From NCBI GenBank assembly GCA_033439295.1, contig JAVTLE010000014.1, forward strand, positions 3,100,001 to 3,164,000: a DNA stretch of 64,000 nucleotides. The letters run 5' to 3'. The translations under genes were made by a program, and so were the position numbers. Every line of letters starts with the position of its first letter. Positions within the stretch are counted from its first letter, which is position 1. This document shows, piece by piece, positions 38,601 to 49,635 of the stretch. The notes below the pieces were generated by a model. It made no database searches, had not been told where the DNA came from, and saw only the letters and a list, made by a program, of their open reading frames with translations. Origin of the DNA: Deuterostichococcus epilithicus (Eukaryota; Chlorophyta; Trebouxiophyceae; Prasiolales; Stichococcaceae).

Positions 38601-40797
38601 TCAACACCAGCAGAGTGTTGCACGCAGCAGCAGCCGTTGTTTGTGTCCGTCGCACGGCGATCACGGAGCAACAGCATCCACCTGCGGACTCTGGGCCTGC
38701 TGAGCGTCTCCACGGCTGCCTGCCACGCAGCGGATACGCTTCAGGCAGCACCTGCAGCACGAGATGGCACACTACGCGGAGGACTGCTGGGACGCTGAGG
38801 TGGAGTGCACCTACGGCTGGGTGGAGTGCGTCGGCCTCGCAGACCGCTCCGCCTTCGACCTGCGGGTGAGCGCTCGAGTGCTGAGTCCGAGCAAGCGTTC
38901 ATTCTCTCACTTCTCTCAAAGCGCACCTCATCAGATGGGAACATGGCAAGGCTTGGAGCGGCAAGCATGCGACAGGCTGATCGCAGAGCTTGACGAGATG
39001 CGCTGCCAGCACCCCTGCTCAGCAGCACAGGCTGCGATGCCGTGGCCAGCCCTGCCAGTGGGCGCGGAGAGCTCCGAACTCGTCAGCAGGACAGTTTCAG
39101 CCTGCATGTATACCCCGTTCCACACCTTTTGACGCTCCGGTGCGGCGCCGCACAGGCGCACTCGGAGAAGAGCAAGGTGGACCTGGTGGCGCGGGAAACG
39201 TATGCCACGCCGCAGCTGGTGAAGGGCCTCAAAGCGGTGCCCGACCGCAAGGAGATGGGCAAGGCCTTCAAGCAGCAGGCCAAGGTGCGCCCGCGCATGC
39301 AGCCGAGAACAGATTGAGCCTTCATGAAGGGTTTGAGGATCGTCCTTAGCATTCACAGCGTACGTGTGGGCTGTCTTGTCACACAGACTGCACATCTCCA
39401 GTGTTTTGCTTTGCAGCCACAAACCACACTGCATCTGGCCGATGGATCCAAGGCTGCTCTGCCCTGGCCTTGTTTGCTTCCCTCATTCCTTCACTGGTGT
39501 GCGTGCCTGCCGCTCTGTGGGCGCTCACATCCCTCGTCAACCTGTGCGTGAGCAGGCAGTGGAGAAGGCGCTGACGGAGGGCACGGAGGAGGACAAGCAG
39601 TGCTGGGCGGGGCAGCTGGAGGGTGGTGGCGCCTTCTCAGTGTCGGCCGCCGGCGCGGACTTCAGCGTCACTGCCTCCATGGTGTCCTTCAAGCCCGAGG
39701 AGAGGAAGGTCACCGGCAGGTGCGCCCCGCGGCTGCGGCAGGGTTGCGCTCTGGCCAGTATCAGAATCCGGGCCTGCACTGGGAGCCGCTCCGCCTATCG
39801 CGCAGGTGCTCATGCTGCACGTCCGGGCGTGTGATGCCCCTTAATCAGCAGTGGGGCGTGGAGGGAACTTGTGCCGGAATGCAGGTCCTTCACGCCGAGC
39901 GTCATTGAGCCGTCCTTTGGCGTGGGCCGCATCCTGTACTGCCTCTTCGAGCACGCCTTCTACGCCCGTGATGGTGGGAACTGAACCGCCGCCGTCGCAG
40001 CACCCCCTTGACGCAAGCCAGCACATGCATGTAGCGGTGTGTTGCGACAGAGTGGCGTCACAATCCTCAACAATGGGCGCAGCCCTTGTGACTTGTGACG
40101 ATCGAGTGCCGTTTCGGCTGCAGGCGACGCCCAGAGGACGGTGTTCCGCTTCAGCCCGGTCGTCGCGCCGGTCAAGGTGGCCGTTTTCCCGCTGCTGCAG
40201 CGAGAGGACCTGAATAAGCCCTCACAGCAGATCGCGTCAGCGCTGAAGGCGGAGGGCCTGTCAGTGGTCATCGACACCACCGGTGCGTCTCCTCTGCTAC
40301 ACTCCAATGTCAGCACACGTTCTCGATGCCTCTTGTTCGTCATGGCTGCATAGGGACTGTCAAAGCTGGCCAGACGGTGCACCGCGTTCAGATGCGCAGC
40401 GCTTGTGGTTCTTGTTGCTCATGCGCTGTTGCTCACATGTTTGTTCACAGGCACCACGATCGGCAAGCGGTATGCACGTACAGACGAGATCGGCGTGCCG
40501 TTCGCGGTCACGGTGGACTACGACACGCTGAATGACGACACCGTGACCGTGCGGGAGCGTGACACCACGAAGCAGGTGCGAGTTGACGCAGGAAAAGCTA
40601 ATGATGTGGTTCCGTCCACATTGCAGAGGCGCTCGCTGTTACTTTGTGTCGCGTGCAAAGATATCTCGTTGTGTGCCCTGCAGGTGCGGGTACCAGCGAA
40701 AGAGGTGCCGGAGCTGCTGCGGCGTCTGACGAATCTGACGGAGACATGGGACAATGTGCTTACAAGATATCCGGCGCAGGCGGCCGCGCAAGAGTGA
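35698..40797 (+). CDS. GARS: Glycyl-tRNA synthetase, eukaryotic class II, with WHEP domain
   Basis: Charges tRNA-Gly with glycine. Fifteen exons, all in phase, give 693 residues, close to the human cytosolic enzyme: 35698-35811, 35941-36006, 36110-36181, 36425-36583, 36718-36906, 37482-37696, 37933-38086, 38304-38501, 38731-38865, 39156-39284, 39556-39719, 39885-39973, 40124-40282, 40451-40575 and 40684-40797. Residues 1-60 are a WHEP domain ([34 protein letters not shown]). The catalytic core follows: [35 protein letters not shown], motif 2 [32 protein letters not shown], and motif 3 [19 protein letters not shown]. The anticodon-binding domain includes [20 protein letters not shown]. No transit peptide precedes the WHEP domain, so this is probably the cytosolic form. 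The intron before exon 6 contains a decayed copy of that exon's start. Confidence 0.94.
37391..37437 (+). repeat. Decayed partial duplicate of GARS exon 6
   Basis: 47 bp in the intron closely match 37506-37552 at the start of exon 6, 115 bp downstream. Both read GELDEAQ, then drift (PEEAPTA against LGEALTA). The copy has no usable acceptor in phase, so it is probably a relic. Confidence 0.75.
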
Positions 40798-41170
40798 CCA
40801 CACGTATTTCAATCACGAGTCAGTGCTGCTGTAGTTTTGGCGGGTATGTACGCTGTGCTGATGTGAACGTATTCTCAGGAAACTGTCCGTTCAACAGCCG
40901 TATCCGTCTCCAATTTCCTGCTTTCTTGGGCAGTGCTGCAAGTACTTCCTCTGCATCCTGCTGTCGGACAGTATGCAGCTCTCGGACCTGGCGGGCCGGC
41001 CGGTGCACTCACTTGTGTTGAACGCCAATCCACTGCATGCAACTGCGCTTGCTGCCCGTAGTGAATCGAGTTGATTGGCCATTCAGTCGTTGTCATTTAA
41101 ATGCTGGTTTCCGACACCTGAGGCGGCGCTGGTCGTCGCTCAACAGCGTTGATCACAGGGTGGCGACGCA
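40798..41170. other. Intergenic region between GARS and POL5
   Basis: Tandem same-strand spacer holding the GARS 3' UTR and the POL5 promoter. No gene is seen. Confidence 0.4.
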
Positions 41171-44100
41171 ATGACTGCGATGAGTGTAGAGACTGAAAAG
41201 CGTAATGGTGTCAATGCACTGGGCGTCGATGATGAAGTGCGGCTTGATCTGAAGAAGCAAAGCAACACCTGCATGTTCTGCAAGGCCAGACCCGGCCCGT
41301 ACGCGTTCGTTCCAGGTAGTGACGCCCTCGTTTCGATCCGCAGGTTCTCACGCAGTTCTGGAACCTGGCGTCCCTCGAGCAGGTGGGTACACCCAGCTCT
41401 GCACGCGCGGCGTGCACCACGGACGGTGGCTGACGCACGGGCACAGGACGTAACCCTCCGTCAACGACGTGCGCAGGATGCGAGACAGACGGCCGTGACT
41501 CGACTGACGCAGCAAGTGGTGCAAGATCAGCAGCAGTATGCGCAGCAGCACCCGCTGCAGGACGGTGCGGCGGCGGCTGACAGCACTGAGGGCGCAGAGG
41601 CCAGCCTCGCCGGCTGCTCGCCCCTCATGGTGCGCAAGCCCCTCGGCCTGCTCGCAGCACTGGCGCAAGGCACACGCAGAGAGTCTGCTCGGCAGCACTG
41701 CACGCTGCTCGCATGCACTGCCGTACCGTGCCAATCGACCACGCAACCACCCGCAGGCGTACACACTGAAGCGGCTGGTGCGCGGGCTGGCTTCCAACCG
41801 GCAGGGCGCCCGGCAGGGCTTTGCACTGGCGCTGACGACCATCGTGCGGCAGGCGGACAGCGTGTCGGCTGCTGCCTGCGTCGGCCTCATGGGTAGCCTG
41901 CACGCCGTCACCAACTCCATGTCGGTGAGCGCAAGTGTGGCACCAAGCATCCTGCGCTGCAGCTTCATAGCTTCATCCCCAGCTGGCAGAGCAGAGGCTC
42001 TAGCAGCGCATAGTTACACAGCTGGCAGCTGCGGTTGCAGTCACCGTCCCAGCTGACAGCACAGCCGTGCATCCCGCAGGGCTCGGAGGCTCGCGATGCG
42101 CTGCTGGCCCAGATCTTCGGCTGCGCCGCCCTGGTGCGCACCGGCAAGGTGCAGGACCTGGCGGCGGCGGACGCCATGGCCACCATGCTCCTCAGCGCCG
42201 GCGGCAAAAAAGCCTTTCTGCGGGAGGTCGCCGCCGAAGTGCTGCTAGAGATGCTGGGTGAGGTCCAACCTTGCACTCCTTGCCGCTGCGTTCCCTGCAC
42301 CCGCATCAGCTGGTGCCCGTAACCCTTGCTGATCCGGTTTTGCGTCTCTCAATACCGGCCCTCTTGTCGGCTGAACGGAACGGGCTGAACTGCACAGCGG
42401 CTGACCACCGTTTGGCCTCGCTGGCAGATGCCCTGGAGGACGCGGCAGTGGCACCGCAGCTGCTGGCGCAGAACGAGGTGCTGCACGCCCAGCTGCAGCA
42501 GGACCCAGCAGAGGCGCACCCCGAGGTCTGCGACCCTTTCCCGTCGCAGACAGCCCACTGTCGACCTGCCCATGGCAATGTCACCCTGTGCGTGCAGGCG
42601 TGCAGGGCTTGCTTGGCGCCTCCGTGCTTGTGCTTGTGGCGTGAGTGCGGCTCGCCTCATGGCAGGGCCCCACGAAGCGGTCGCCATCAGTGTGGAGTGT
42701 GCATGATCGCAGGCGCTGCTGCTGGCGCTGCGGCTGTGGCCCGCGATGCCGGCGTCCCTGCAGTCAGCATGTCCGCTTCTGCCGGCCGCGCGCATACCCG
42801 GCAGCTCCTGGGCCGCGGGCCGCACGACTGCTTATGCAGCCTCCGCAGAGGCCGCCGCAGGCTTCTTCCAGCCAGCCCACCTGGCGAAACTGCTGCCGGT
42901 GCTGCGGACGACGACGGTGTCGCACCCGCGGCTGCACCTGCTGTGGCCCACGCTGCTGGCGCTGCTGCTGCCCGGCTTTGCGCCCAAGCGGGTGAGCGAG
43001 ATTCCCGACACTTTCAAGCAGGGACAGCCAACCTTGGTCGACTGTTCAAGACAGTGTGATTGCAGGGGAGCTTGGCCTTGCTTTGATGCGTGCTGGAACA
43101 GAACACTGCGGGGCTGTCCAGCTTGTAGGTAGCTGAATGTGACGCGGCCTCGCACCCTGTCGCAGCCAATGGCATGGTCTCGTCAGCTGCGTTTTCCGAC
43201 TGCATACAGGCGGCTGGCGGCAAGGGCTCGACGCAGCCGGCGCGGCCGGGGCAGCTTGAGGCCTTTTGGCAGACGGTGGTGGAGGGGGACCTGTTCGCCT
43301 CCTCCAACGAGCGAAAGTACCTGGGCTTGCAGCTGTTCACCATCCTTCTGCCCCACCTCAGGCGCGCGCGCCTCCCGGCTGGTCCATCTCCAATGCTTCA
43401 CCAGTACCCGGGACCCGAGTCCCAGCAAGCTCCCGGCAAATGCGACCCGCTGCAGTGCGGGCTTTTGCCACCCCTCCTCCGGCACGTCGCCACTGTGCAG
43501 TACCGATGCTGTCGTGAATGGACACGCTGCCCACGTCACAGGTCGGAGCAGGTGCCGGCGGTGTTCTCGCCCGCCTTCATGCGGTGCCTGAACAACCACC
43601 GCAGCAGCGCCGCCACGGCGCTGCACACCGTCACCAAGCGCTGCCTGCAGCGCATCGCCGCGGTCCGCGCCGCCGCCGAGGACAAGGACGGACACCTGGC
43701 GGCGGCGATCTCCGCGGCGCTGTCCCGCCACACCGGCTTTGGTGCCGCTGCCGTGGGCCAAACCCGGGTGTGCAGCCTTTTGTACGGCCTGTGCCACCTG
43801 CTGCTGCAGAATCGCAGCAGTCAGACTGTCCACCCCTTCCTGTCTGTGTACCTCTGCACCTCTGCACCTCTGCGCCTCTACTCGGCAGGACTGAGCAGCG
43901 AGGTGCGCGGCAGAGACAAGCACGCCTGCTGCAACCGCGGACAGCACACAGGCTGCCCGGCGCTCACTGTGCCGGCGGGTGCTCTCACACAGGATGCGCC
44001 GATAGAGGCGTCCGGCGGGTACATCCAGGAGCTGCAAGCCGCATTTCTGGAGGGCGGCCCCGATGCAGCGCAGGCCGCCACACGCCGCCAGCAGCTGGTG

Positions 44101-47100
44101 GAGCAGCTGTGCGGCGCTGTGAGGTGCGGGTCAGCCACCTGTCTGACCTCCGCCCCAAGCTGCCCATCGGCTGATGTGTTCGAAATGATGATGTATGGAC
44201 CCAGTCGCATCTGCATGCCGCAGAACTGGTTCGAAGATCGACATGCATGCCTCCTGCAATAAAGTCTTTCACCCACAGCCACGGCATGAGTTCACGTGAC
44301 ATCAACGCTTCCTTGTGAGTGCCAATGCAATTGTGCACACTGTGTTGCAGGCTGTCTTCTGCTGGCGCTGCCGCCAAGTTGGCTGTGATGCGCTTCCTGG
44401 CGCTGCACGCTCTCTTCGATGTCAAGTCTGGTGCTGCTTCCAAGGTGACGAGCCTACCACGCCCATGCCCGAGATGCTCGGTTGCCCGGTTGCTTGGCGC
44501 AGCATAAACGATCAATAAACAACACTTGCAATCTGGCGGTTCACGCCATGATGCACATATCGCCGACATTGGTTGCATGTGGCAACTGAGTGCAGTGCTG
44601 CAAGTTTTTGAAGCACCACATTCCCTTCTAAAGGCTGCGCACATTACTGTGAAACAGAAGGATGCGGAGGAGGTACGCAAGGCGGCTGCCACAACGCAGC
44701 CGGTGAGCGCGGCAGTGCACGATCTGTGCGCCAGCCGTCTGCTGTCGATGCTGGGCGGCGCCGTCAGGGCCGGCGGTGGCAAGGGCGGCGGCAAGGGCGG
44801 CGGCGACGCCGCTGCTGCCGAGGAGCCTGCCGCCGCGTCGGCGGCAGAGGACGCCCTTGGCCAGGTGTCGACGTTTGTGGACGCCGCACGGCGCAGCAAG
44901 GCGACCAGCGCTGCGCACGTGCCGAGCGAGGGGCAGACCCTCGTCGCGGCCACCCTAAAGCAGGCGCAGCCAGCCGCACCAGGTACAGCATGCAAGAAGT
45001 TGTGTCGCACCATGCCCCTGCCCGTACAGCGATGACGCTTCAACTGCATGTTGTTCCGAAAATCTACTCCGAGAACTTTGAGTCAGTCCTGTGCTGGCTG
45101 CTGCCATCACATTCAGGTGTGCACTGTGGATCATGCTCCTGGCTTGCAGACGAGGGGCTGGATCGCGAGGCCAAGCGCCGGCTGCAGGCGTGGCGCCACC
45201 TGCTGCAGCTGCTGCGGCTGTACGAGGCGGCGGCGCCGGGCTACATCGACGCCGACACTGCCACCGACCTGGCTGTCATCGCCTCCAAGGCCTTCCGCCT
45301 CGACGGCACGGTCGCCGAGGCAGCAGGTGAGCACGTTCGTACGACACCACTGGATCCAGTAGCTGCATCCTGCACCCGTCCGACGAGCACTCTGTCAGGC
45401 GAAACGCTATACTCTGTCCACAGCTGGGCGGCAACGGACGCGAACGCTGCGTCGCTTGCCCTGACGCGTCAGCGGTGCAGCAGCAGATGAGAATGCAGCA
45501 TCGCCCATGCCCCATATATACAATATACATTCCGCAGACGAGGACGATGAGGACGAGGCGGCAGAGCCGCCATGGCAGGACGCGCTGCTGGACGTGCTGC
45601 TGGCGCTGCTGTCGCGGACGGCGGAGGCGCTGCCGTCTGCGGCGCTGCGCGACGCCGTCGAGGCGCTGTTCCGCGCCGTATGCCACCAGCTCACGCCCAC
45701 CGGTGAGCGGCGGCGCCTGTGTGTATGCGATCCTGAGCTGTCGTGCTGGTGCGTCGTATCACACCTTGAGGACTCGCTGCATGACTGAGGACTCGCTGTA
45801 AACAAACGCGTTCTGAACACACCCCTTAGACAGTACTTGAGCCATGGTCCTTGCTATTGCCCTACAGGGCTGCAGGACCTGGTGCGGGTGCTGACGGAGT
45901 ACGAGGAGGGCGGCGGCCCCAAGGCGGACCTGCTGGAAGACGCGGACGACGAGTCTGACGTGGAGATGGAGGAAGCAGGAAGCGGCAACGACGAGGCCAG
46001 CGGCAGCGGCAGCGGCTCCGAGGAAGAGGATGATGCGGCGGAGGCAGACTTTGGCCGCCTGGTCGAGGCGGCGGCAGCCCCTGAGGTAGAACTGTTTTTT
46101 CGTCGTTGGATGTGCTGCTGAGAGCCGCTTGCATTGTGGTGAAGTGCGGCAGTGGACCAGACAGTGGGTGTGCGACGCCCTGCGAAGTATGATGCACCAA
46201 CTCTCCCCTCTTCATGATTGCTACGAGCTCCGCCATCAGCCGTGTCAACGAGTCCGGCGCCTTCTGGGTCACACGCGCCGCACGACTGATGCAGGGGGAC
46301 GAGAGCGAGGGGGAGGGCATGGATGATGAGGCAATGGCGGCGCTGGAGGGCGGCCTGGCCGCTGCGGTCAAGGCCGCCACCGCCAGCAAGCCTAACTCCA
46401 AGGAGCGCCGCCAGCAGATGCTCAACTTCAAGCTCAGGTGGGCGGCCGTCCCTGCTTCGCCACTCGAGCTGTGCATGCGACCGCCCTGGTGCCTGCCCGC
46501 ATGCCGCTGTTTGACCAGAGCCCAGGCTCGCAGATGCACGCCAGCTGGCTGCCGCAGAGGCCGCTGTTGCGCCGCAAGCAATGCGCAGCCTGTGCCGGGC
46601 CCGCACCATGCGCGGCATCTGGCGCCCCGGCCTGTCGGCTCTCATTCGTCTGCATGGCAAGTACAGCAGACACACAGCTATGTCTCCTTGGTTGCAACTG
46701 CAGGGTGACTGCGCTGCTGGAGGTGTACGTCAAGCGGGTGGCGGACAGCCCGCACCTGCCAGCCATGGTGCCGCCGCTGCTGCAGGCGCTCGAGCAGGCT
46801 GGCAAGCCCGCCGGCGCGCCCGCACTCGCCGAGCGGCTGCAGGTCCCCCCCTGGTCGACCTTTGACGACCTCATCCGGTTTCGCTATGTCAACAGGATAC
46901 CCGAAGCGCATCCCCGAAGCGCACCCGATGTCCTGTGCGGCCTGTCAAGTGCAGCGCATTGCACGATCTCCATGGCAAGGCCTCTGCCGCCCTGGCATGT
47001 AGCAAACAACGGCATTGAAATGTACAGAAAACGCTGCTTTTCAATGCGGGCACCATGCATTGGCGATGATGACACATATCCGCGCTTCTGAACGGGGCCT

Positions 47101-49281
47101 TGGCCCATCTGGAGATATCGGAATATGGTTGAATTTCTTCGACTGAGCCACATTTTCGTGATATCGACCAGTTAGTCGTAGTAGCCAGTTCAGCCACACA
47201 CTGTCGCTGGCAACATCTCAAGCATGGCGATGATGACAAATATCCGCGCTTCTGAATTGGGCTTTTGGCCCTCTGAAGATATCGGAATATGGTTGAATTT
47301 CTTCGACTGAGCCTATGCTATCCTGACGGCAAAGCAGTGTGCAGCCAACCCCGGCACAACACACTGTTCAGTCGTCGCGCCATGGCAATCAAGGCAGTTG
47401 TCCGCGCTTTTGAAGCGACCTGGTGTCTCTTGAAGATATCGGAGCAGTAGTCGAAAGTTTCTTCGACTGAGTCATGCCTCTCGGCTGCCGCTGAACGCTG
47501 CGCAACAGAGACTGCTCGTATGCGCGCCTGCTCAGCGATTTTGCCACCTTTCGCTTGTGTACTCGACAGCCACCTTCCTGCATACCAGTTGTCGGTCTTG
47601 ATGAGCGCGGCGCTCGCGCCTACTTGCTGCAGGGCCTGCTGACCCGGGTGTGCCACAGCAAGGCGGCGGCGTCGGGACGCGGCCTGCCGGCAGAGGACGC
47701 CGCAACGCTTCTGGAGACCGTCCTGTTCGCCGCGGCGCGGGGCTCCGATGCCCGCGCCGCCGCTGCTGCCGCTTCCGCCTTCCAGTACCTGCTGCATGTG
47801 GCGCAGGGCAGCTGCGCCGGCCCCTCGCCTCAGGTGGGGCTCACAGCACGCATCCCAGCTGGACCGCTGCACAGGATGCCTCTGCTGGTCCTGTGCACCG
47901 CCGAGATGCTCGCTCACATGAACAAGCAGCACGACATGGGTGCATCTGTCGTCAGTATAGCAGCCACCGTCCCCCCGCGCAGCTGCTTGCGCCAAGGTGT
48001 AACCAGCAGCGGTGCATTGCAATCAGCAGGCCGCACACCAACACCGGCTGACCGCCAGTCACGGCCCCGGCGCAGGTGGTGCAGGCGCTGCGGCGGGCGC
48101 TGGGCGACTTCTTCGGCAGCAAGAAGAGCCGCCTGTCTCGCAAGCTGCTGGAGGGCTGCCTGCGGGGGCACCCGGGCGCCGCCGCGGGGCTGCTGCCGGA
48201 GGTGCTTGCCGCCGCCGCCAACGCGCGCACGCCCTACCTGCGGGGCGAGGCGCTCTCGCTGCTGGCCGGCATGCTCCGGCCGCCAAAGGCGCGCCTCAGC
48301 CTGCCGTCACTTGCTATCCTGGCTGAGCACCACCATCCAGTGTGTCAGAGAACGGGTTCGCCAATATTAGGGCGGACGTTCACAAGGAGATGTCCTGCAG
48401 GTTGTAAGGGAGCGATCGCAATCGGATGCTTGAGGTTTTGGACGTGTGCGCAGACACACGCGGCTGCCACGGCGGAGGCGGTGAATGCGCAGCTGCCCAA
48501 GCTGGTCGCTGCCACCGTCGCCACCGCGTCGAGCAACTTTGGCAAGCCTCAGCGCCATGTCGAGGTGAGCTGCTGCTCGGTCGTTTCCAGTCTACTGGTC
48601 GCGCAGGGTTTAGGTGTGCTGATTGCCGATCCAGTAACAAACTCTTGCACGCTTGCCTTTGCCATCCCAGCCTACCATCTTTCAGTCAACCTGCAAACCG
48701 ACTGACAAAACCTACTGGCACTGACGCTCTTCGTTGTTTTAGGCGCTGCGGGCGCTGGCGAGCAGCTGGGAGAGCGTGCTGCGGCTTCGGGCCAGCTGTC
48801 CCGACACCTTCGTGCTGACAGCAACCTCCCTGGCACAGCTCGACACTGCGCTGGCGCAGAACGAGACCAAAAAGCTGCCGCAGAAGGTGAGCCTCCTATG
48901 CTATGCACATGCACTTCTGTCTGTCACCAGAATTTTGCAGGCGAAACTGCCTTGAACATGTTTGCCTGTGATAACCATAAAAGCCATAAAGAAACAAGAA
49001 GAAATAAGGGGAAACGAATTGTGATTGGTGCCGCGGTGGTGCCGTAGGCGCAGTCACAGCTGGACCGGCTGTCTGGTCTGATCGCCACCGCACGCTTGCC
49101 GGCAGCTGCTCCCTCAGCCAAGAAGGCCAAGGAAAAGAAGGCAGCCAAGACAGACGCCAGCCCAAAGAAGCCGGCTTTCACACCAGCAAAGAGCAGTGCT
49201 GCAAAGGCCAACAAGAAGCGGCCGGCCGCCGAGGCGTCGGCACAGAAGCCGAAGAAGAAGAACAAGAAAGTGGATGCCTGA
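41171..49281 (+). CDS. POL5: DNA polymerase V / MYB-binding protein 1A family (POL5)
   Basis: Nucleolar HEAT-like protein of the DNA_pol_phi family, needed for rRNA transcription; despite the name it is not thought to polymerise DNA. Exons: 41171-41236, 41344-41382, 41477-41629, 41757-41924, 42080-42257, 42428-42525, 42713-42991, 43210-43361, 43542-43767, 43993-44123, 44351-44444, 44658-44982, 45150-45326, 45538-45702, 45868-46085, 46295-46437, 46704-46842, 47633-47833, 48076-48288, 48454-48564, 48743-48886 and 49048-49281 (1217 residues). Hallmarks: VLTQFWNLASLEQ, YTLKRLVRGLASNRQGARQG, NERKYLGLQLFTILLPHL, VPAVFSPAFMRCLNNH, a long acidic stretch (ESDVEMEEAGSGNDE), KERRQQMLNFKLR, and a Lys/Ala-rich tail with nucleolar-targeting character (KKRPAA, KPKKKNKK). 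Exon 8 joins exon 9 only with a GC donor. The intron 46843-47632 holds a triplicated repeat. Confidence 0.88.
47063..47473 (+). repeat. Three imperfect tandem copies in a POL5 intron
   Basis: Three ~90 bp conserved cores begin at 47063, 47227 and 47385 (spacing 164 and 158 bp) and end at 47149, 47313 and 47473. Each contains tccgcgcttctgaa-like and gatatcgga-like blocks and ends ttcttcgactgag. Copies 1 and 2 are near-identical; copy 3 is diverged. Confidence 0.85.
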
Positions 49282-49635
49282 TGCCAGCCTCCTGTTGAGG
49301 TCTGGTGGTTGTGTTGTGATGGTATTGTGCAAGTGCTGTCGGGCAGCCGTGTCAATGCCGTCTGACAGGGCTGCAGCAGTTGTTGATGCTGGCTGCGCCA
49401 GGTTGTTGAAAGAGTGTGCACACCTGCCTACCCCTCCACCTGTCGACTTCAATGCTCACAGAACCTCGATGACCTCGAAAGAATGGTGTGGTAAATCCCA
49501 CAGCTGCAGTGACCCATCTGTTGCGCATACCCAAGACACTACCAGACAGAGAACAATTTGCCGACGCTGTTCGCTGACACTGCTCCGGTTTGTTCTGCCA
49601 GCACGAATGTTGAGTACAGGTGCATTCGTATGCTA
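49282..49635. other. Convergent 3' intergenic region (POL5 / RecQ)
   Basis: 354 bp between stop codons. No gene is seen. Confidence 0.4.
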
